A stretch of DNA of 64,000 nucleotides from TMP-7 sp038212445 (GTDB taxonomy: Bacteria > Acidobacteriota > Terriglobia > Bryobacterales > Bryobacteraceae). Location: NCBI GenBank assembly GCA_038212445.1, contig JBBQUM010000021.1, forward strand, positions 1-64,000, written 5' to 3'. The notes under the pieces are model-generated. The model ran no database searches. It saw nothing but the letters and a program-made list of their open reading frames with translations, and was not told the DNA's origin. The position numbers and the translations under genes were made by a program. Shown in pieces: positions 10,974 through 20,519 of this stretch (positions within the stretch are counted from its first letter, which is position 1; every line of letters begins with the position of its first letter).

Positions 10974-13397
10974 CTATTTGAACGAGGTCTCGACTTCCTG
11001 GAGCCAATCCGGACGTTTTAGTACTTCGCGAGGACGGCTCCCGTCGGGCGGCCCGATTATGCCATCGCGCTGCATCATGTCGAGGATACGCGCCGCGCGG
11101 CCGTACCCGAGGCGCAGGCGGCGCTGCAATGTCGACGTCGACGCCTTGCCCAGTTCGCAGACCACGCGCACGGCGTCCTGATACATCGGGTCCTGGTCGC
11201 CATCGAAATCCTCACCGTCGCCGTCGCCGCCCACGTCTTCGGGCGGAGCGAGCAGGAAGCTCTTGTCGTAGTCAGGCGCGGCCTGTTTCTTCCAGAAATC
11301 GACCACACAGTTAGTTTCGGTCTCGGTGAGGTATGCGCCGTGCAGGCGGACGAGGCGTGAAGAACCCGGCGGCAGGAATAGCATGTCGCCCTTTCCTAAC
11401 AGGTGTTCAGCGCCCATGACATCAAGAACGGTCCGCGAGTCGACGCGCGTGGCGACACGGAAGCTGATGCGCGACGGGAAATTGGCCTTAATCAGACCCG
11501 TAATGACGTCGACACTGGGGCGTTGTGTTGCAAGCACGAGATGCATGCCGACGGCGCGGGCCATCTGGGCGAGTCGCGCGACAGATTCCTCGACGTTGGC
11601 CCGCTCGAGCATCATGAGGTCGGCGAGTTCGTCGATGATGATGAGGATATAGGGCAGCGTCTGGAGCTCTTCCTGCGGCGGGCCGTCTTCCTCGAACAGA
11701 CTACGCGGTTCGCGCTGCAGCAGCCGGATCTTCTTATTGAACTGGTCGATGTTGCGGACGCCGTAGCTAGCGAGGAGCTTGAGCCGGCGCTCCATCTCGA
11801 GCACGGCATTGCGGAGTGCGTAGGTGGCTTTCTTGGGATCGGTGATCACCGGCGTGAGCAAGTGCGGGATGCCCTCGTACAGCCCGAGTTCCAGGCGCTT
11901 GGGATCCACCATGATCAGCCGGACTTGCTCTGGAGTCGACTTGCAGAGCACCGACATGATCATCGAGTTGAGCATGACGCTCTTGCCCGATCCGGTTGAG
12001 CCGGCGATCAGCAGGTGAGGCATGGTCTCGAGCGCCGCGACTTTCATGCGACCGCTGATGTCCTTGCCCAAAGGGATCGTCAGCGGCGACTGCGAACCTT
12101 GGAACTCCTCAGATTCCAGCATCTGGCGCAGATTGATTACTTCGCGCTTGGTGTTCGGAACCTCGATTCCGACAGTCGGCTTGCCGGGAATACGCTCGAT
12201 GAGAATTGATTCAGCCTGAAGTCCGAGACAGAGATCCTCGGTCAGCGTCGTAATGCGACTGTACTTGACGCCCGCCTCCGGTTTGAACTCGAACGTTGTG
12301 ACGACGGGTCCGGGGTTGATCTGTGTTACCGAACCGTGGACATTGAACTCCTCGAATTTACTCTTGATCCGTGCGGCGATTTCCTTCAGCTCCTGGCTGT
12401 CGTAGGGATTCTTTGCTTGCGGTTCATTGAGCAAGGTCAGCGGCGGCAACTGCCAGAAGTGCTGATTCGTGGAGGCCACCGGCTTCGGTGTTTGGCGCGC
12501 AACGGGAGCAGGCACAGCAGCGACCGGTTCGGGCACAGGTGGCTCTAGTTCCTTGATAGGGATATCGGGTAGGTCGGCAACTGGCAAGGGCGCTGGTTGC
12601 TCCCACACCGGAGTTTCGACAATTGGCGGTTCGTCCGTTTTCGAACGGCGGACGCGCTTGGGTTTGCCGTCAATGACAATCTCGGCTTCGGCCCCCGCGC
12701 CTTTTGCCGCATGCTGTTCCGCTACTGCGACCGCTTCACGCTCCGAGCGCTCGGCGGCGCGACGCTCCTCACGCTCCTGCGCTTTGATCGCGGCGATCTG
12801 AGCTCGTTCTGCGCGCCAGATCTGGAAATTCCCGTATTGCCGGCGGAGCCAAGCCAGGGGACCGGCGAGCCATATGGCCAGCTTGGCTACCGAAAAACTT
12901 GAGACGACATAGAGAGAAAGGATTCCGGCGCAGAGCGTCAACATCGCGGCGCCGGTGATGTTCATGTTGCGGACGAGGTATTCGCTGAGTACCCCGCCAG
13001 CCAGTCCACCGGCGGGAATCACGCCGGCAATGGGATGCCAGCGTGGGCCAAGAGCGAATGCCGTGCAGATGGCCGCGATCAGAACCGCGAAACCACCGGC
13101 CTTTACCAATTGCGACTCGATCGGAGAACAACGCAGCCACTTCCAGCCGACGACCAGGATGATGATCGGGAAAGCGTACGCAGTCAAACCAATCACCTGG
13201 AACACAAAGTCGGCCAAATGTGCACCGACACTCCCGGTTAGGTTGCGTGCGTGCGCCGCGCCGCCGGCGGTATTCCAGGAAGGATCCTGAAAGCTATAGG
13301 ATGCCAAGCTCAGTAAAACAAAGAGCCCAGCGATAAGCAACACAATCGCCCCCGCCTCGTTGATACGGGCGTAGCGCGTGGGTCCTAAAAAATTCAT
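10974..13397 (-). CDS. ftsK: DNA translocase FtsK
   Basis: The protein has about 807 residues when started at MNFLGPTRYARINEAG. Four N-terminal membrane segments (about residues 15-180) are followed by a charged linker rich in Ala, Glu and Pro. The alpha domain and RecA-like motor come next, with Walker A GSTGSGKSVMLNSM, Walker B IIIIDELADLMM and the FtsK motif LVLATQRPSVDVITGLIKANFPS (given only in part). The C-terminal gamma winged helix (TLQRRLRLGYGRAARIL) reads KOPS sequences. It pumps chromosome ends through the closing septum and activates XerCD at dif. The linker is short for the family, closer to SpoIIIE length. Confidence 0.96.
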   Translation of the reverse strand: MNFLGPTRYARINEAGAIVLLIAGLFVLLSLASYSFQDPSWNTAGGAAHARNLTGSVGAHLADFVFQVIGLTAYAFPIIILVVGWKWLRCSPIESQLVKAGGFAVLIAAICTAFALGPRWHPIAGVIPAGGLAGGVLSEYLVRNMNITGAAMLTLCAGILSLYVVSSFSVAKLAIWLAGPLAWLRRQYGNFQIWRAERAQIAAIKAQEREERRAAERSEREAVAVAEQHAAKGAGAEAEIVIDGKPKRVRRSKTDEPPIVETPVWEQPAPLPVADLPDIPIKELEPPVPEPVAAVPAPVARQTPKPVASTNQHFWQLPPLTLLNEPQAKNPYDSQELKEIAARIKSKFEEFNVHGSVTQINPGPVVTTFEFKPEAGVKYSRITTLTEDLCLGLQAESILIERIPGKPTVGIEVPNTKREVINLRQMLESEEFQGSQSPLTIPLGKDISGRMKVAALETMPHLLIAGSTGSGKSVMLNSMIMSVLCKSTPEQVRLIMVDPKRLELGLYEGIPHLLTPVITDPKKATYALRNAVLEMERRLKLLASYGVRNIDQFNKKIRLLQREPRSLFEEDGPPQEELQTLPYILIIIDELADLMMLERANVEESVARLAQMARAVGMHLVLATQRPSVDVITGLIKANFPSRISFRVATRVDSRTVLDVMGAEHLLGKGDMLFLPPGSSRLVRLHGAYLTETETNCVVDFWKKQAAPDYDKSFLLAPPEDVGGDGDGEDFDGDQDPMYQDAVRVVCELGKASTSTLQRRLRLGYGRAARILDMMQRDGIIGPPDGSRPREVLKRPDWLQEVETSFK

Positions 13398-13470
13398 TCT
13401 CCCGGTAACGGAAGACAGTTGGCCAGAGCGCCTATCATTATGGCACGGAAGTTGTGTATTCTGCAGGGGG

Positions 13471-14967
13471 ATGATTTTACGCGGCGGTCCCACCAGGCGC
13501 GACATGTTGGGTGCGGCAGCGGGCGCCTTCGTCCCAACCAAGATGACTGACCTTTGCTTGACCCCAGCAACCGAACTTGCAAAGATGCTACGCGCAAAGC
13601 GGCTTTCGGCGCGCGAACTACTGGAGGCTCATCTCAGTCGGATCGAGCGCGTGAACCCTAAAGTGAACGCTATCGTGACGCTCGTGATAGAACGCGCAAG
13701 AGAGCGAGCCAAGCAGGCAGACGAAGCGGCCGCGAGGGGAAAGTTTCTAGGACCGCTTCACGGACTGCCGATCGCGCATAAAGACCTTCTGGACACCGAA
13801 GGCATTCGGACAACCTATGGTTCGCCGATTTTCCGGGATCACGTTCCCACTGCCAGCGCTTTAATGGCTGAGCGGATTCGCGCTGCCGGAGCAATCCTGG
13901 TCGGCAAGACCAATACTCCGGAGTTCGGTGCCGGATCGCAGACCTTCAACAGAGTTTTTGGAGCGACCCGTAATCCGTTTGACCGATCAAAGACGTGTGG
14001 CGGATCGAGCGGCGGCGCTGCAGTATCGGTGGCCACCGGCATGCTCCCGATCGCCGATGGCAGCGACATGGGCGGATCGCTGCGGAACCCGGCGGCGTTT
14101 TGCTCGGTGGTGGGCTTCCGCACATCGCCAGGCCGCGTACCGATTGTGCCGTCGACTTCGCCGTGGCAGCCCCTCAGCGTATTAGGGCCGATCGCGCGGA
14201 ATGTAGGGGACGTGGCGCTGTTGCTGTCCGCCATGGCAGGTCCGGATGCGCGCGCTCCATTATCGCTGGACGATCCAGGTTCGCGATTCACTGCCCCGTT
14301 GGAACACGATTTTAAGGGAACTCGCGTAGCCTGGTGTCCTTCACTCACGAATGCAGTGTTTGAGAAGGGGGTAACAGATGTCATTGCGCGGCACAAATCA
14401 ACCTTCGAAAAACTCGGCTGCGTGGTGGAGCAGGCTCAGCCTGATCTCTCCGGGGCCGACGAGGTTTTTCGGACTTACCGCGCGGCCAGTTACTACAAGG
14501 GATATGGGCCATTGCTCGCCGAGCATCGCGGGGAAATGAAGGACACCATCATCGAGGAAATCGAGCGCGGATCGCGACTGGCGGTGTCTGACCTGGGCCG
14601 CGCGGAGACGCTCTGGGCCGCCTTGCTCGAGCGTGTCGGCGTGTTCATGTCCAAGTACGACTACCTCGTATTGCCAACCACCCAAGTGGTGCCCTTCAGT
14701 ATCGAGACACCCTATCCGATGTCAATTGATGGCGCCAAGATGGGCAGCTACATCGACTGGATGCGGTCCTGCTACTACATTACGGTGACCACACTGCCTT
14801 CGATTTCGATGCCGGCCGGATTTACGCCTGAAGGACTACCGGTAGGAATTCAGATCGTGGGCCGCCGCCATGCGGACTTCAGCGTGCTGCAAATGGCACG
14901 GGCGTTCGAGCAGGCGGCACCCGTCGCAAATCGACTACCTGATAGTCTATTTGCGGATGACAAGTAG
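13471..14967 (+). CDS. Amidase (amidase-signature family)
   Basis: The protein has 498 residues from ATG 13471. It begins with a possible twin-arginine-like stretch (TRRDMLGAAAGAF), unusual for amidases but common in this lineage. The amidase-signature Ser-cisSer-Lys triad is visible: Lys in GLPIAHKDL, cis-Ser in CGGSSGGAA and nucleophile Ser in GSDMGGSLR. Family members hydrolyse carboxamides; the specific substrate is unknown. It overlaps the arabinofuranosidase start by 11 bp and is divergent from ftsK with 73 bp between. Confidence 0.92.
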   Translation: MILRGGPTRRDMLGAAAGAFVPTKMTDLCLTPATELAKMLRAKRLSARELLEAHLSRIERVNPKVNAIVTLVIERARERAKQADEAAARGKFLGPLHGLPIAHKDLLDTEGIRTTYGSPIFRDHVPTASALMAERIRAAGAILVGKTNTPEFGAGSQTFNRVFGATRNPFDRSKTCGGSSGGAAVSVATGMLPIADGSDMGGSLRNPAAFCSVVGFRTSPGRVPIVPSTSPWQPLSVLGPIARNVGDVALLLSAMAGPDARAPLSLDDPGSRFTAPLEHDFKGTRVAWCPSLTNAVFEKGVTDVIARHKSTFEKLGCVVEQAQPDLSGADEVFRTYRAASYYKGYGPLLAEHRGEMKDTIIEEIERGSRLAVSDLGRAETLWAALLERVGVFMSKYDYLVLPTTQVVPFSIETPYPMSIDGAKMGSYIDWMRSCYYITVTTLPSISMPAGFTPEGLPVGIQIVGRRHADFSVLQMARAFEQAAPVANRLPDSLFADDK

Positions 14968-16600
14968 AAGAGCGTTTCTAAGGACCGCTGCAGCGGTGGC
15001 CGCGACGTCGACGATTCCCGGGGCCCGCGGGCAAAATGCGGATTCACGGGTAGAGATCCTCCTCAACGAGCCGGTTGGGACGATCGCGCCCGAACTCTAC
15101 AGTCATTTTGTTGAACACCTGGGAGGCGTGGTCTACGACGGTATCTGGGTAGGCGAGTCGTCGAAGATTCCCAACATCGGGGGAATTCGAAAGCAACTAG
15201 TGGAAGCGCTGGCTCGGATCAAGCCTGGAGCAATTCGCTGGCCGGGAGGGTGTTTCGCCGACCAATACGACTGGCGCGATGGAGTTGGTCCACGAAACAA
15301 GCGCCCCAGGCGAACCAACTTCTGGTCGGACGCTTCGGAATGGCCGAAGGACACTCAGCGTAGCGGTCCGCAATTCTACGAACCAAATCAGTTCGGGACT
15401 ATTGAATTCGCCCGATTCTGCAAGCTGGCCGGCGGTCAGCCGTACTTCGCCGCAAATTTACGCAGCCTGCCGGCGCAAGAGTTCTATCGCTGGGTGGAGT
15501 ATTGCAACTCCCCGGCCAGCACTACAACGCTCGCTGAACAGCGCGCGACCGACGGCGAGGCGGAACCGCTCAACGTGCAGTATTGGGGAGTGGGGAACGA
15601 AAGCTGGGGCTGTGGCGGGGACTTCACGCCAGAGGATTACGCCACGGAGTTCCGGCGTTATTCCGCTTGGGTGCCAGGTTATGGAAAGCATTTGTCGCTG
15701 GTAGGGTCAGGCCCCAACGAGGGCAATCTCGACTGGACGCGCAACTTTTTCGCCAAGGCAGGTCCGGCGCTGGGGCACCTGTGGGGTTGGGCCTTGCATC
15801 ACTATTCGTGGAATGCCAGCGGCGGGCGCAGTCACGAGTGGGCAGCGGCCAAGGGCGACGCGTTGAAATTTGACACCGAGCAGTATTACGAGATTCTGCA
15901 CGAAGCGGAAGCCACCGAGGACATGATCAAGGCTCACTGGGTTGCGATGGGTGAGTTTGACCGGCAAAGGCGGGTGAAACTTGTGGTTGACGAATGGGGA
16001 GCCTGGTATGCGCCTGGCACCGAGCCATTTGCCGAGGCCCTGATTGGTCAGCAAAACACGATGCGCGACGCCGTACTGGCGGGTCTGAGTCTGGACATCT
16101 TCAATCGACACGCCGACAAGATCGGCATGGCGAACATCGCGCAGTTGGTGAACTGCCTGCAGTCACTGTTCTTCGCGCATGAGGACAAGTTCTGCGTCAC
16201 GCCGACCTATCATGTGTTCGACATGTACGCGGCGCATCAAAGCGGGCAGTCGGTACGGGGCGTGTTCTCCTCGCCGGCGATCGGATACACGCGCAACGGT
16301 AAGGCAGTGTCGCTCGACGGCATTAATGGGTCAGCCTCACTCAAAGGCAAGCAACTCACTTTGACGGTGACCAATCCTAGTCTCGACGCCCCGCGCGAAA
16401 CCGAAATCATGGTGCGTGGAGCGTCGCCGGCATCGGCAAAGGCGACCGTACTGAACGCGGCAGATGCCCATGCGCACAACACCTTCGCAGCTCCGCGGGC
16501 GGTTGAACCACACGCTGAGGCGGTTTCAGTTCGAGGATCGTCGATCGTGTTCCGGTTCCCACCAGCCTCAGTGAGCCGGATCGACATCGTGTTGAGTTAG
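14957..16600 (+). CDS. Alpha-L-arabinofuranosidase, GH51-type
   Basis: The protein has 547 residues. The twin-arginine-type leader SRRAFLRTAAAVAA ends near residue 25. A GH51 TIM barrel follows (SHFVEHLGGVVYDGIWVG, IRWPGGCFADQYDWRDG) with the acid/base glutamate in WGVGNESWGCGG and the nucleophile in VVDEWGAWY. A C-terminal beta-sandwich completes it. It removes arabinose side chains from arabinoxylan or pectin in the periplasm or outside the cell. It overlaps the upstream amidase gene, so the two are likely co-transcribed. It fits with the rhamnogalacturonan esterase and the oligogalacturonate-lyase-like gene elsewhere in the window. Confidence 0.95.
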   Translation: MTSRRAFLRTAAAVAATSTIPGARGQNADSRVEILLNEPVGTIAPELYSHFVEHLGGVVYDGIWVGESSKIPNIGGIRKQLVEALARIKPGAIRWPGGCFADQYDWRDGVGPRNKRPRRTNFWSDASEWPKDTQRSGPQFYEPNQFGTIEFARFCKLAGGQPYFAANLRSLPAQEFYRWVEYCNSPASTTTLAEQRATDGEAEPLNVQYWGVGNESWGCGGDFTPEDYATEFRRYSAWVPGYGKHLSLVGSGPNEGNLDWTRNFFAKAGPALGHLWGWALHHYSWNASGGRSHEWAAAKGDALKFDTEQYYEILHEAEATEDMIKAHWVAMGEFDRQRRVKLVVDEWGAWYAPGTEPFAEALIGQQNTMRDAVLAGLSLDIFNRHADKIGMANIAQLVNCLQSLFFAHEDKFCVTPTYHVFDMYAAHQSGQSVRGVFSSPAIGYTRNGKAVSLDGINGSASLKGKQLTLTVTNPSLDAPRETEIMVRGASPASAKATVLNAADAHAHNTFAAPRAVEPHAEAVSVRGSSIVFRFPPASVSRIDIVLS

Positions 16601-17052
16601 CCCGGATAGGCGCCAGCAATGTAGCTACGCAATTGTTCGATGGACTGCTCGTGGGCGGAGATGATCCAGTTCACGAGATCGCCGATCGAAATGATGCCGA
16701 TCATCTGGTCATCATTTACGACCACAGGAAGATGGCGCACCCTGTTCTCGGTCATCAGGTGCATACAGCGTTCCACCGTGTCCTGAGGATCCGCTGTGAC
16801 AACGGGCGTGGACATGATCTCGTGGACGGCGGTATCACGCGACATTCGGCCCGCCAGAACCACCTTTCGGGCATAGTCACGTTCTGAGAGCAGTCCCATG
16901 AGCCTGCCACTCGACGAGATAACGGGTAAGGCGCCAATGTCGGCTTCCGACATGATTTGGATGGCTTCAAGTACCGTGGCCGCGGGCGACACAGACCAGA
17001 GGCGACGGCTTTTCGATTCCAATACGGAGGCGATTCGATCGGAAGGACTCAT
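16597..17052 (-). CDS. Tandem CBS-domain protein
   Basis: This 151-residue protein consists almost wholly of two CBS domains (motifs EADIGALPVI...GLLSERDYARKV and ENRVRHLPVVV...GIISIGDLVNWII). Stand-alone CBS pairs bind adenosine nucleotides and act as energy or nucleotide sensors. ATG 17052 is preferred over GTG 17061 because a GGAGG site lies 10 bp upstream of it. The stop overlaps the convergent GH51 stop by 4 bp. Confidence 0.92.
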   Translation of the reverse strand: MSPSDRIASVLESKSRRLWSVSPAATVLEAIQIMSEADIGALPVISSSGRLMGLLSERDYARKVVLAGRMSRDTAVHEIMSTPVVTADPQDTVERCMHLMTENRVRHLPVVVNDDQMIGIISIGDLVNWIISAHEQSIEQLRSYIAGAYPG

Positions 17053-17118
17053 GTCAACCACCCCTCCCAGGGTCCCTATGAAATAACAGAGCGGAAGGTG
17101 GGAATCAAGCCCCCGGGG

Positions 17119-17640
17119 TCAGGATGCGCAGGCGGCCATCGCTCGCTCGGGCACGCACAGACGGTTGGCCAGTTGACCGCAATCACAGATGCCGCTCAGA
17201 GTTCGTCCGAACGGATGATCCGGCCACGTGCCGCAAAGGTGGAGTCCAGCGTGCGCCTCGCACTCAAACGCAACCACTCGTCCGGCGGAATCGAGAACCT
17301 GCTCAAAGATCGGGACCTCGAATAACGACCATAGGTAGTCGCGTGCCGAGGCGTCGAGGAGCGGCACCGCCATCGAATTGAGGACTACGAGCGCGTGAGT
17401 GGGCCGGCAGCGCTCGCCAAAGACCCGGCTCAGTTCGAGAATTTGGGCAAAGGACGCCGCTAGCACTTCCGGTTTGAAAGTAGCGGCGCGGCGAGCGAAG
17501 TTTGGTTGGCGCGGGGTGAGGACTAGTGATGGCGATCGGGCGGTCAACCGCCAGTCCACAATGAGCGACCGTCGTGGACCGGCCGCCGGGTGTTGGAATT
17601 CAGGGCGAGGAGCCCTCTTCGGAAAGAGGATGACCTTCAT
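17119..17640 (-). CDS. Hypothetical protein
   Basis: A 173-residue protein with no family that I recognise. It is basic at the N-terminus, with a central region (HALVVLNSMAVPLLDASARDYLWSLFEVPIFEQVLD) that looks like a folded alpha/beta domain, and a cysteine-containing tail (GLHLCGTW, GICDCGQLANRLC). The tail could bind a metal. No signal peptide or membrane segment is seen. It lies 66 bp upstream of the CBS gene on the same strand and could be co-transcribed with it. Confidence 0.6.
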   Translation of the reverse strand: MKVILFPKRAPRPEFQHPAAGPRRSLIVDWRLTARSPSLVLTPRQPNFARRAATFKPEVLAASFAQILELSRVFGERCRPTHALVVLNSMAVPLLDASARDYLWSLFEVPIFEQVLDSAGRVVAFECEAHAGLHLCGTWPDHPFGRTLSGICDCGQLANRLCVPERAMAACAS

Positions 17641-17725
17641 TCGTGGCCTCGGATCTCATAACTAAAGTGGGAAACGGGCGCGAAGATTCTCAGGGAATCT
17701 TGTTTGGAAGGCGGGAAAAATGAAG

Positions 17726-17811
17726 TGGTGCGAACGGTGGGACTTGAACCCACATGGCTGTTAACCGCTGGAACCTAAATCCAGTGCGTCTGCCAATTCC
17801 GCCACGTTCGC
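17726..17811 (-). tRNA. tRNA-Leu (anticodon UAG)
   Basis: On the minus strand the acceptor stem GCGAACG pairs with CGTTCGC, and CCA is encoded. The anticodon arm CTGGA-loop-TCCAG carries TAG; the T arm is GTGGG TTCAAGT CCCAC. The extended variable arm and 86-base length fit a class II leucine tRNA. No phage integrase or att-like duplication is seen beside it. Confidence 0.97.
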
Positions 17812-17850
17812 GCCGTGGGTTGACGTCTTCAGAATACCATCGGCGACGGG

Positions 17851-19281
17851 TTACTTTTTCGACTCGGGACGCGCGTCGGCGTTGGCCACTGCCTCTGTCA
17901 TCGCGCTAAAGAAGCGGTGAAACTGAGCCGCCCCCACCCAGTCCACCAACTGCTTGGAGTCGTCAGCCGGCTTGTGATAGTTGCTCTTGTACCAGTCCCG
18001 ATAGATGGTTTCCTCGCGCGAGCCCTTCTCGTAGCCGAAGATGAAGGCGATGCCGGGGATACCCGCGCGGATGAAATTGTACTGGTCTGAGCGCCGGAAC
18101 AAACCGCGCTCGGGCTCGTTGTCCGGCTGCACCAGAATGTTGAGTTTTTCAGCGACCGTGCGAGCGGTGGCGCCGAGAGTGGACTCCTCCAGCCCCAGCA
18201 CCGTTAGCCGTTTCAAAGGAAACAGCGGCCGGATGTAGTCGAGGTTGATGTCGGCGACGATCTGTTCCTTGGGGACAGTGAAGTGCGCGGTGAAATACTG
18301 GGAGCCGAGCAATCCCTTTTCCTCGCCAGTGAACACGGCGAACAGCACGCTGCGGCGAAGCTTGGTGCCGCCGCGCTTGAGGTCGGCGGCGAGTTCAATC
18401 AGATTCGAGACGCAGGCTGCATCGTCGAATGCGCCGTTGTAGATGCGGTCTCCTTTAACGGGCGTGCCGATGCCGTAGCCATCCAGATGGGCCGATACGA
18501 CGACGTACTCGTCCTTGAGATCGCCCCCGGGAAGTACGGCGATGATGTTATCGGAGGTTACGCTGGTAACGTCAACGTGGATCGTGGCGCGGAAACTCGC
18601 GGGAAGCGGGAAGGCGGGGATCGGCTTGCCTGCCGCACCGAGGGCAAGCAGTGAGGCGAACGTACGTCCGGTGCCCGCAAAGAGCGTGTCAGCGTCTTCC
18701 GGATTGAAGCGGAACGTCACTCCAGTGGCTGCAGGAGTGCGCGGTTCTATTCCTTCAACCGACATGCTGCGCGCATAGGCGATGGGCCAACGTGGAGCTT
18801 CTAGAGCGTTAGGATTGTCGATCGAGATCACCGCCACCGCGCCCGTTACGGGAGCGCGCCGCGTACCCGCAATCACGACGACGATCCTCCCCGCAACATC
18901 GGCATCCTCTGTGCCGGCGAATTGAAGCGGAGCGTCAATCGTCTCCGGCAGCCCGGCGCGTGGCGTCAGCCCGATCTGCTCGTTGATGTGAAGCGCCAGC
19001 GGGCCGCCGCGGACCAGAGTAAAAGTAGAGTCGGGACGGAGCGTCAGCACCTTCAGCGGGACTGACTGGTAAAAGCCGTCGCCGGCGACTGGCTGAAGTC
19101 CTGCCTTTTGGAACTGATCCACGACGTAACGGGCGGCGGTCCGATATCCTTCGCTGCCGGTGTCCCGTCCTTCGAGTTTGTCGTCAGCGAGAACTCTGAC
19201 GTGACCCCACCATCGCTTGGTTGCCGGGGTTTGCGACCACGCGAGCCCGGCTAGCAGCAACAGCGCCGATAAAATTCGCAT
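17851..19281 (-). CDS. Exported M28-family zinc aminopeptidase
   Basis: The protein has 476 residues when started at MRILSALLLLAGLAWSQ, a clear signal peptide. A PA domain is inserted at about residues 130-230. The M28 peptidase domain shows the co-catalytic zinc ligands in order: SAHLDGYG, GAFDDAACV, TGEEKGLLGS, DINLDYIRP and NYHKPADDS. It would remove N-terminal residues from peptides in the periplasm or outside the cell. The gene ends just downstream of the tRNA-Leu gene. Confidence 0.94.
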   Translation of the reverse strand: MRILSALLLLAGLAWSQTPATKRWWGHVRVLADDKLEGRDTGSEGYRTAARYVVDQFQKAGLQPVAGDGFYQSVPLKVLTLRPDSTFTLVRGGPLALHINEQIGLTPRAGLPETIDAPLQFAGTEDADVAGRIVVVIAGTRRAPVTGAVAVISIDNPNALEAPRWPIAYARSMSVEGIEPRTPAATGVTFRFNPEDADTLFAGTGRTFASLLALGAAGKPIPAFPLPASFRATIHVDVTSVTSDNIIAVLPGGDLKDEYVVVSAHLDGYGIGTPVKGDRIYNGAFDDAACVSNLIELAADLKRGGTKLRRSVLFAVFTGEEKGLLGSQYFTAHFTVPKEQIVADINLDYIRPLFPLKRLTVLGLEESTLGATARTVAEKLNILVQPDNEPERGLFRRSDQYNFIRAGIPGIAFIFGYEKGSREETIYRDWYKSNYHKPADDSKQLVDWVGAAQFHRFFSAMTEAVANADARPESKK

Positions 19282-19306
19282 TGCGCTGTTTATAACATCT
19301 TTGGGG

Positions 19307-19813
19307 CTAGACGGCTTGAAGCCGGGGGATCTCGATGACTGCCTCAGTGATTCGGCCTGACGGAATGACGATTTCGTGAACCACGCGAGCACCGATCATC
19401 TCAAGGAGTTCGCGTAGATGCCGGAGTCCGCGTTTGCCGCCGCCCGGGCCGGGAGACGTCGCAATGAGCGTCACGGGTTTACCGCGAAAGGCCTGCGAGT
19501 GACGTTCACCGGGCTCGGCGCGCGTCAGCCAGTCCACCACATTCTTTACCAGGGCAGGAAACGAGCCGTTGTATTCGGGCGAAGCGATCACTAGGCCATC
19601 GTGTTCGGCGAACAGCTTCTTGAGTTTGCGCGCCGCTTCCGGGAGTCCGTTTGCCGCTTCAAAATCGCCGTCGTAGATCGGCATCGGGTAATCACGCAAG
19701 TCCACAATCGTCGCCTCATCGCCTTGGCGCTCAATGCTGGCAGCCGCCAAACGCGCCAATTCCTGATGCAACCCGCCGGTGCGAGTACTTCCCGCGAATA
19801 CGAGATATTTCAT
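19307..19813 (-). CDS. NAD(P)H-dependent FMN reductase-like flavoprotein
   Basis: A 168-residue flavodoxin-fold protein of the NADPH-dependent FMN reductase type (SsuE/ChrR/YieF group). The FMN phosphate loop is GSTRTGGLHQEL near the N-terminus, and the flavin-contact motif is SPEYNGSFPALVKNVVDW near residue 80, with SPGPGGGKRGLRHLRELLE later. It reduces flavin or quinone-type acceptors in the cytoplasm. It follows the SGNH esterase gene by 4 bp on the same strand and precedes the M28 gene by 25 bp, so these probably form one operon. Confidence 0.92.
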   Translation of the reverse strand: MKYLVFAGSTRTGGLHQELARLAAASIERQGDEATIVDLRDYPMPIYDGDFEAANGLPEAARKLKKLFAEHDGLVIASPEYNGSFPALVKNVVDWLTRAEPGERHSQAFRGKPVTLIATSPGPGGGKRGLRHLRELLEMIGARVVHEIVIPSGRITEAVIEIPRLQAV

Positions 19814-19817
19814 CGTG

Positions 19818-20510
19818 CTATCTGATGCGGGAAGTAAGGAAAGGATTCAGCGCCGGGACGACGCGCCCAAATTCGTCAGCGGCAAGGCGACCCGTCTCCT
19901 GCCGCCCGCGTGCGCCGAGATGAGTGTGATCTGGCTTGCCGTCCTTGTCGATGGCGTCGAAATCGGGCATCAACAACGGTCCCAGTCGCTCGCACTGTTC
20001 GCGTGTCCGCTCATATAGATCCATTAGCGGTACATCGAGTTCCGCGGCGAGTTTCCGTACAGCCTCGACGTACGGCACATGAGCGTCGCGTTTGATCTTC
20101 CCCTCGCTGTCAAAGTTCCGGCGGACGATTGAGGTGACCAGGACGGGCGTGGCGCCGGCGGCGCGGCTTTCCTCGACGTATCGTTTTAGATTGTCGCGGT
20201 AGGTGGTGCCGGGGTCGGTCTCGCGGTCGGGCCCTTTGCCGGGCTGATCATTGTGGCCGAACTGAATGATGACAAAGTCGGGCTTGTCAGCCAAGGCTGG
20301 CTGCCAGTGGCCCTCATCACGAAAACTCTTGGAACTGCGCCCGTTCAGCGCGTGGTTTAGGACAACGACGCTACCCGGCTTGAAGGAGTCGCGAAAGCCC
20401 GTTCCCCAGCCACCTTCGTCATTGACGGTGGAATCGCCGATCAGGACGATTCTAATTGGCGCAGCCTGAACGGCCAGTGCCGCTAAAAGTGTTGCGGCCG
20501 CAATTTTCAT
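19818..20510 (-). CDS. Rhamnogalacturonan acetylesterase-like SGNH hydrolase
   Basis: A 230-residue exported protein (signal MKIAAATLLAALAVQA). SGNH blocks are visible: block I IGDSTVND with the catalytic serine, block III QFGHNDQPG, and block V DHTHLG with the catalytic Asp/His pair. This fits carbohydrate-esterase family 12-type rhamnogalacturonan acetylesterases, which deacetylate pectin. It fits the pectin/arabinan theme of the window. Confidence 0.93.
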   Translation of the reverse strand: MKIAAATLLAALAVQAAPIRIVLIGDSTVNDEGGWGTGFRDSFKPGSVVVLNHALNGRSSKSFRDEGHWQPALADKPDFVIIQFGHNDQPGKGPDRETDPGTTYRDNLKRYVEESRAAGATPVLVTSIVRRNFDSEGKIKRDAHVPYVEAVRKLAAELDVPLMDLYERTREQCERLGPLLMPDFDAIDKDGKPDHTHLGARGRQETGRLAADEFGRVVPALNPFLTSRIR

Positions 20511-20519
20511 CGGCGCGTC

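Noticed and set aside
11403..11999. 198-codon plus-strand ORF inside ftsK
   Set aside because: Antisense shadow of the FtsK motor domain.
13441..13456. Sigma-54-like TGGCACG-N4-TTGTG upstream of the amidase gene
   Set aside because: The invariant C of the -12 GC is absent and it is too near the start codon; likely chance.
17726..17811. tRNA-Leu as an attachment site for the phage module
   Set aside because: It is 13 kb from the module, with conserved chromosomal genes between and no duplicated tRNA 3' end or integrase.
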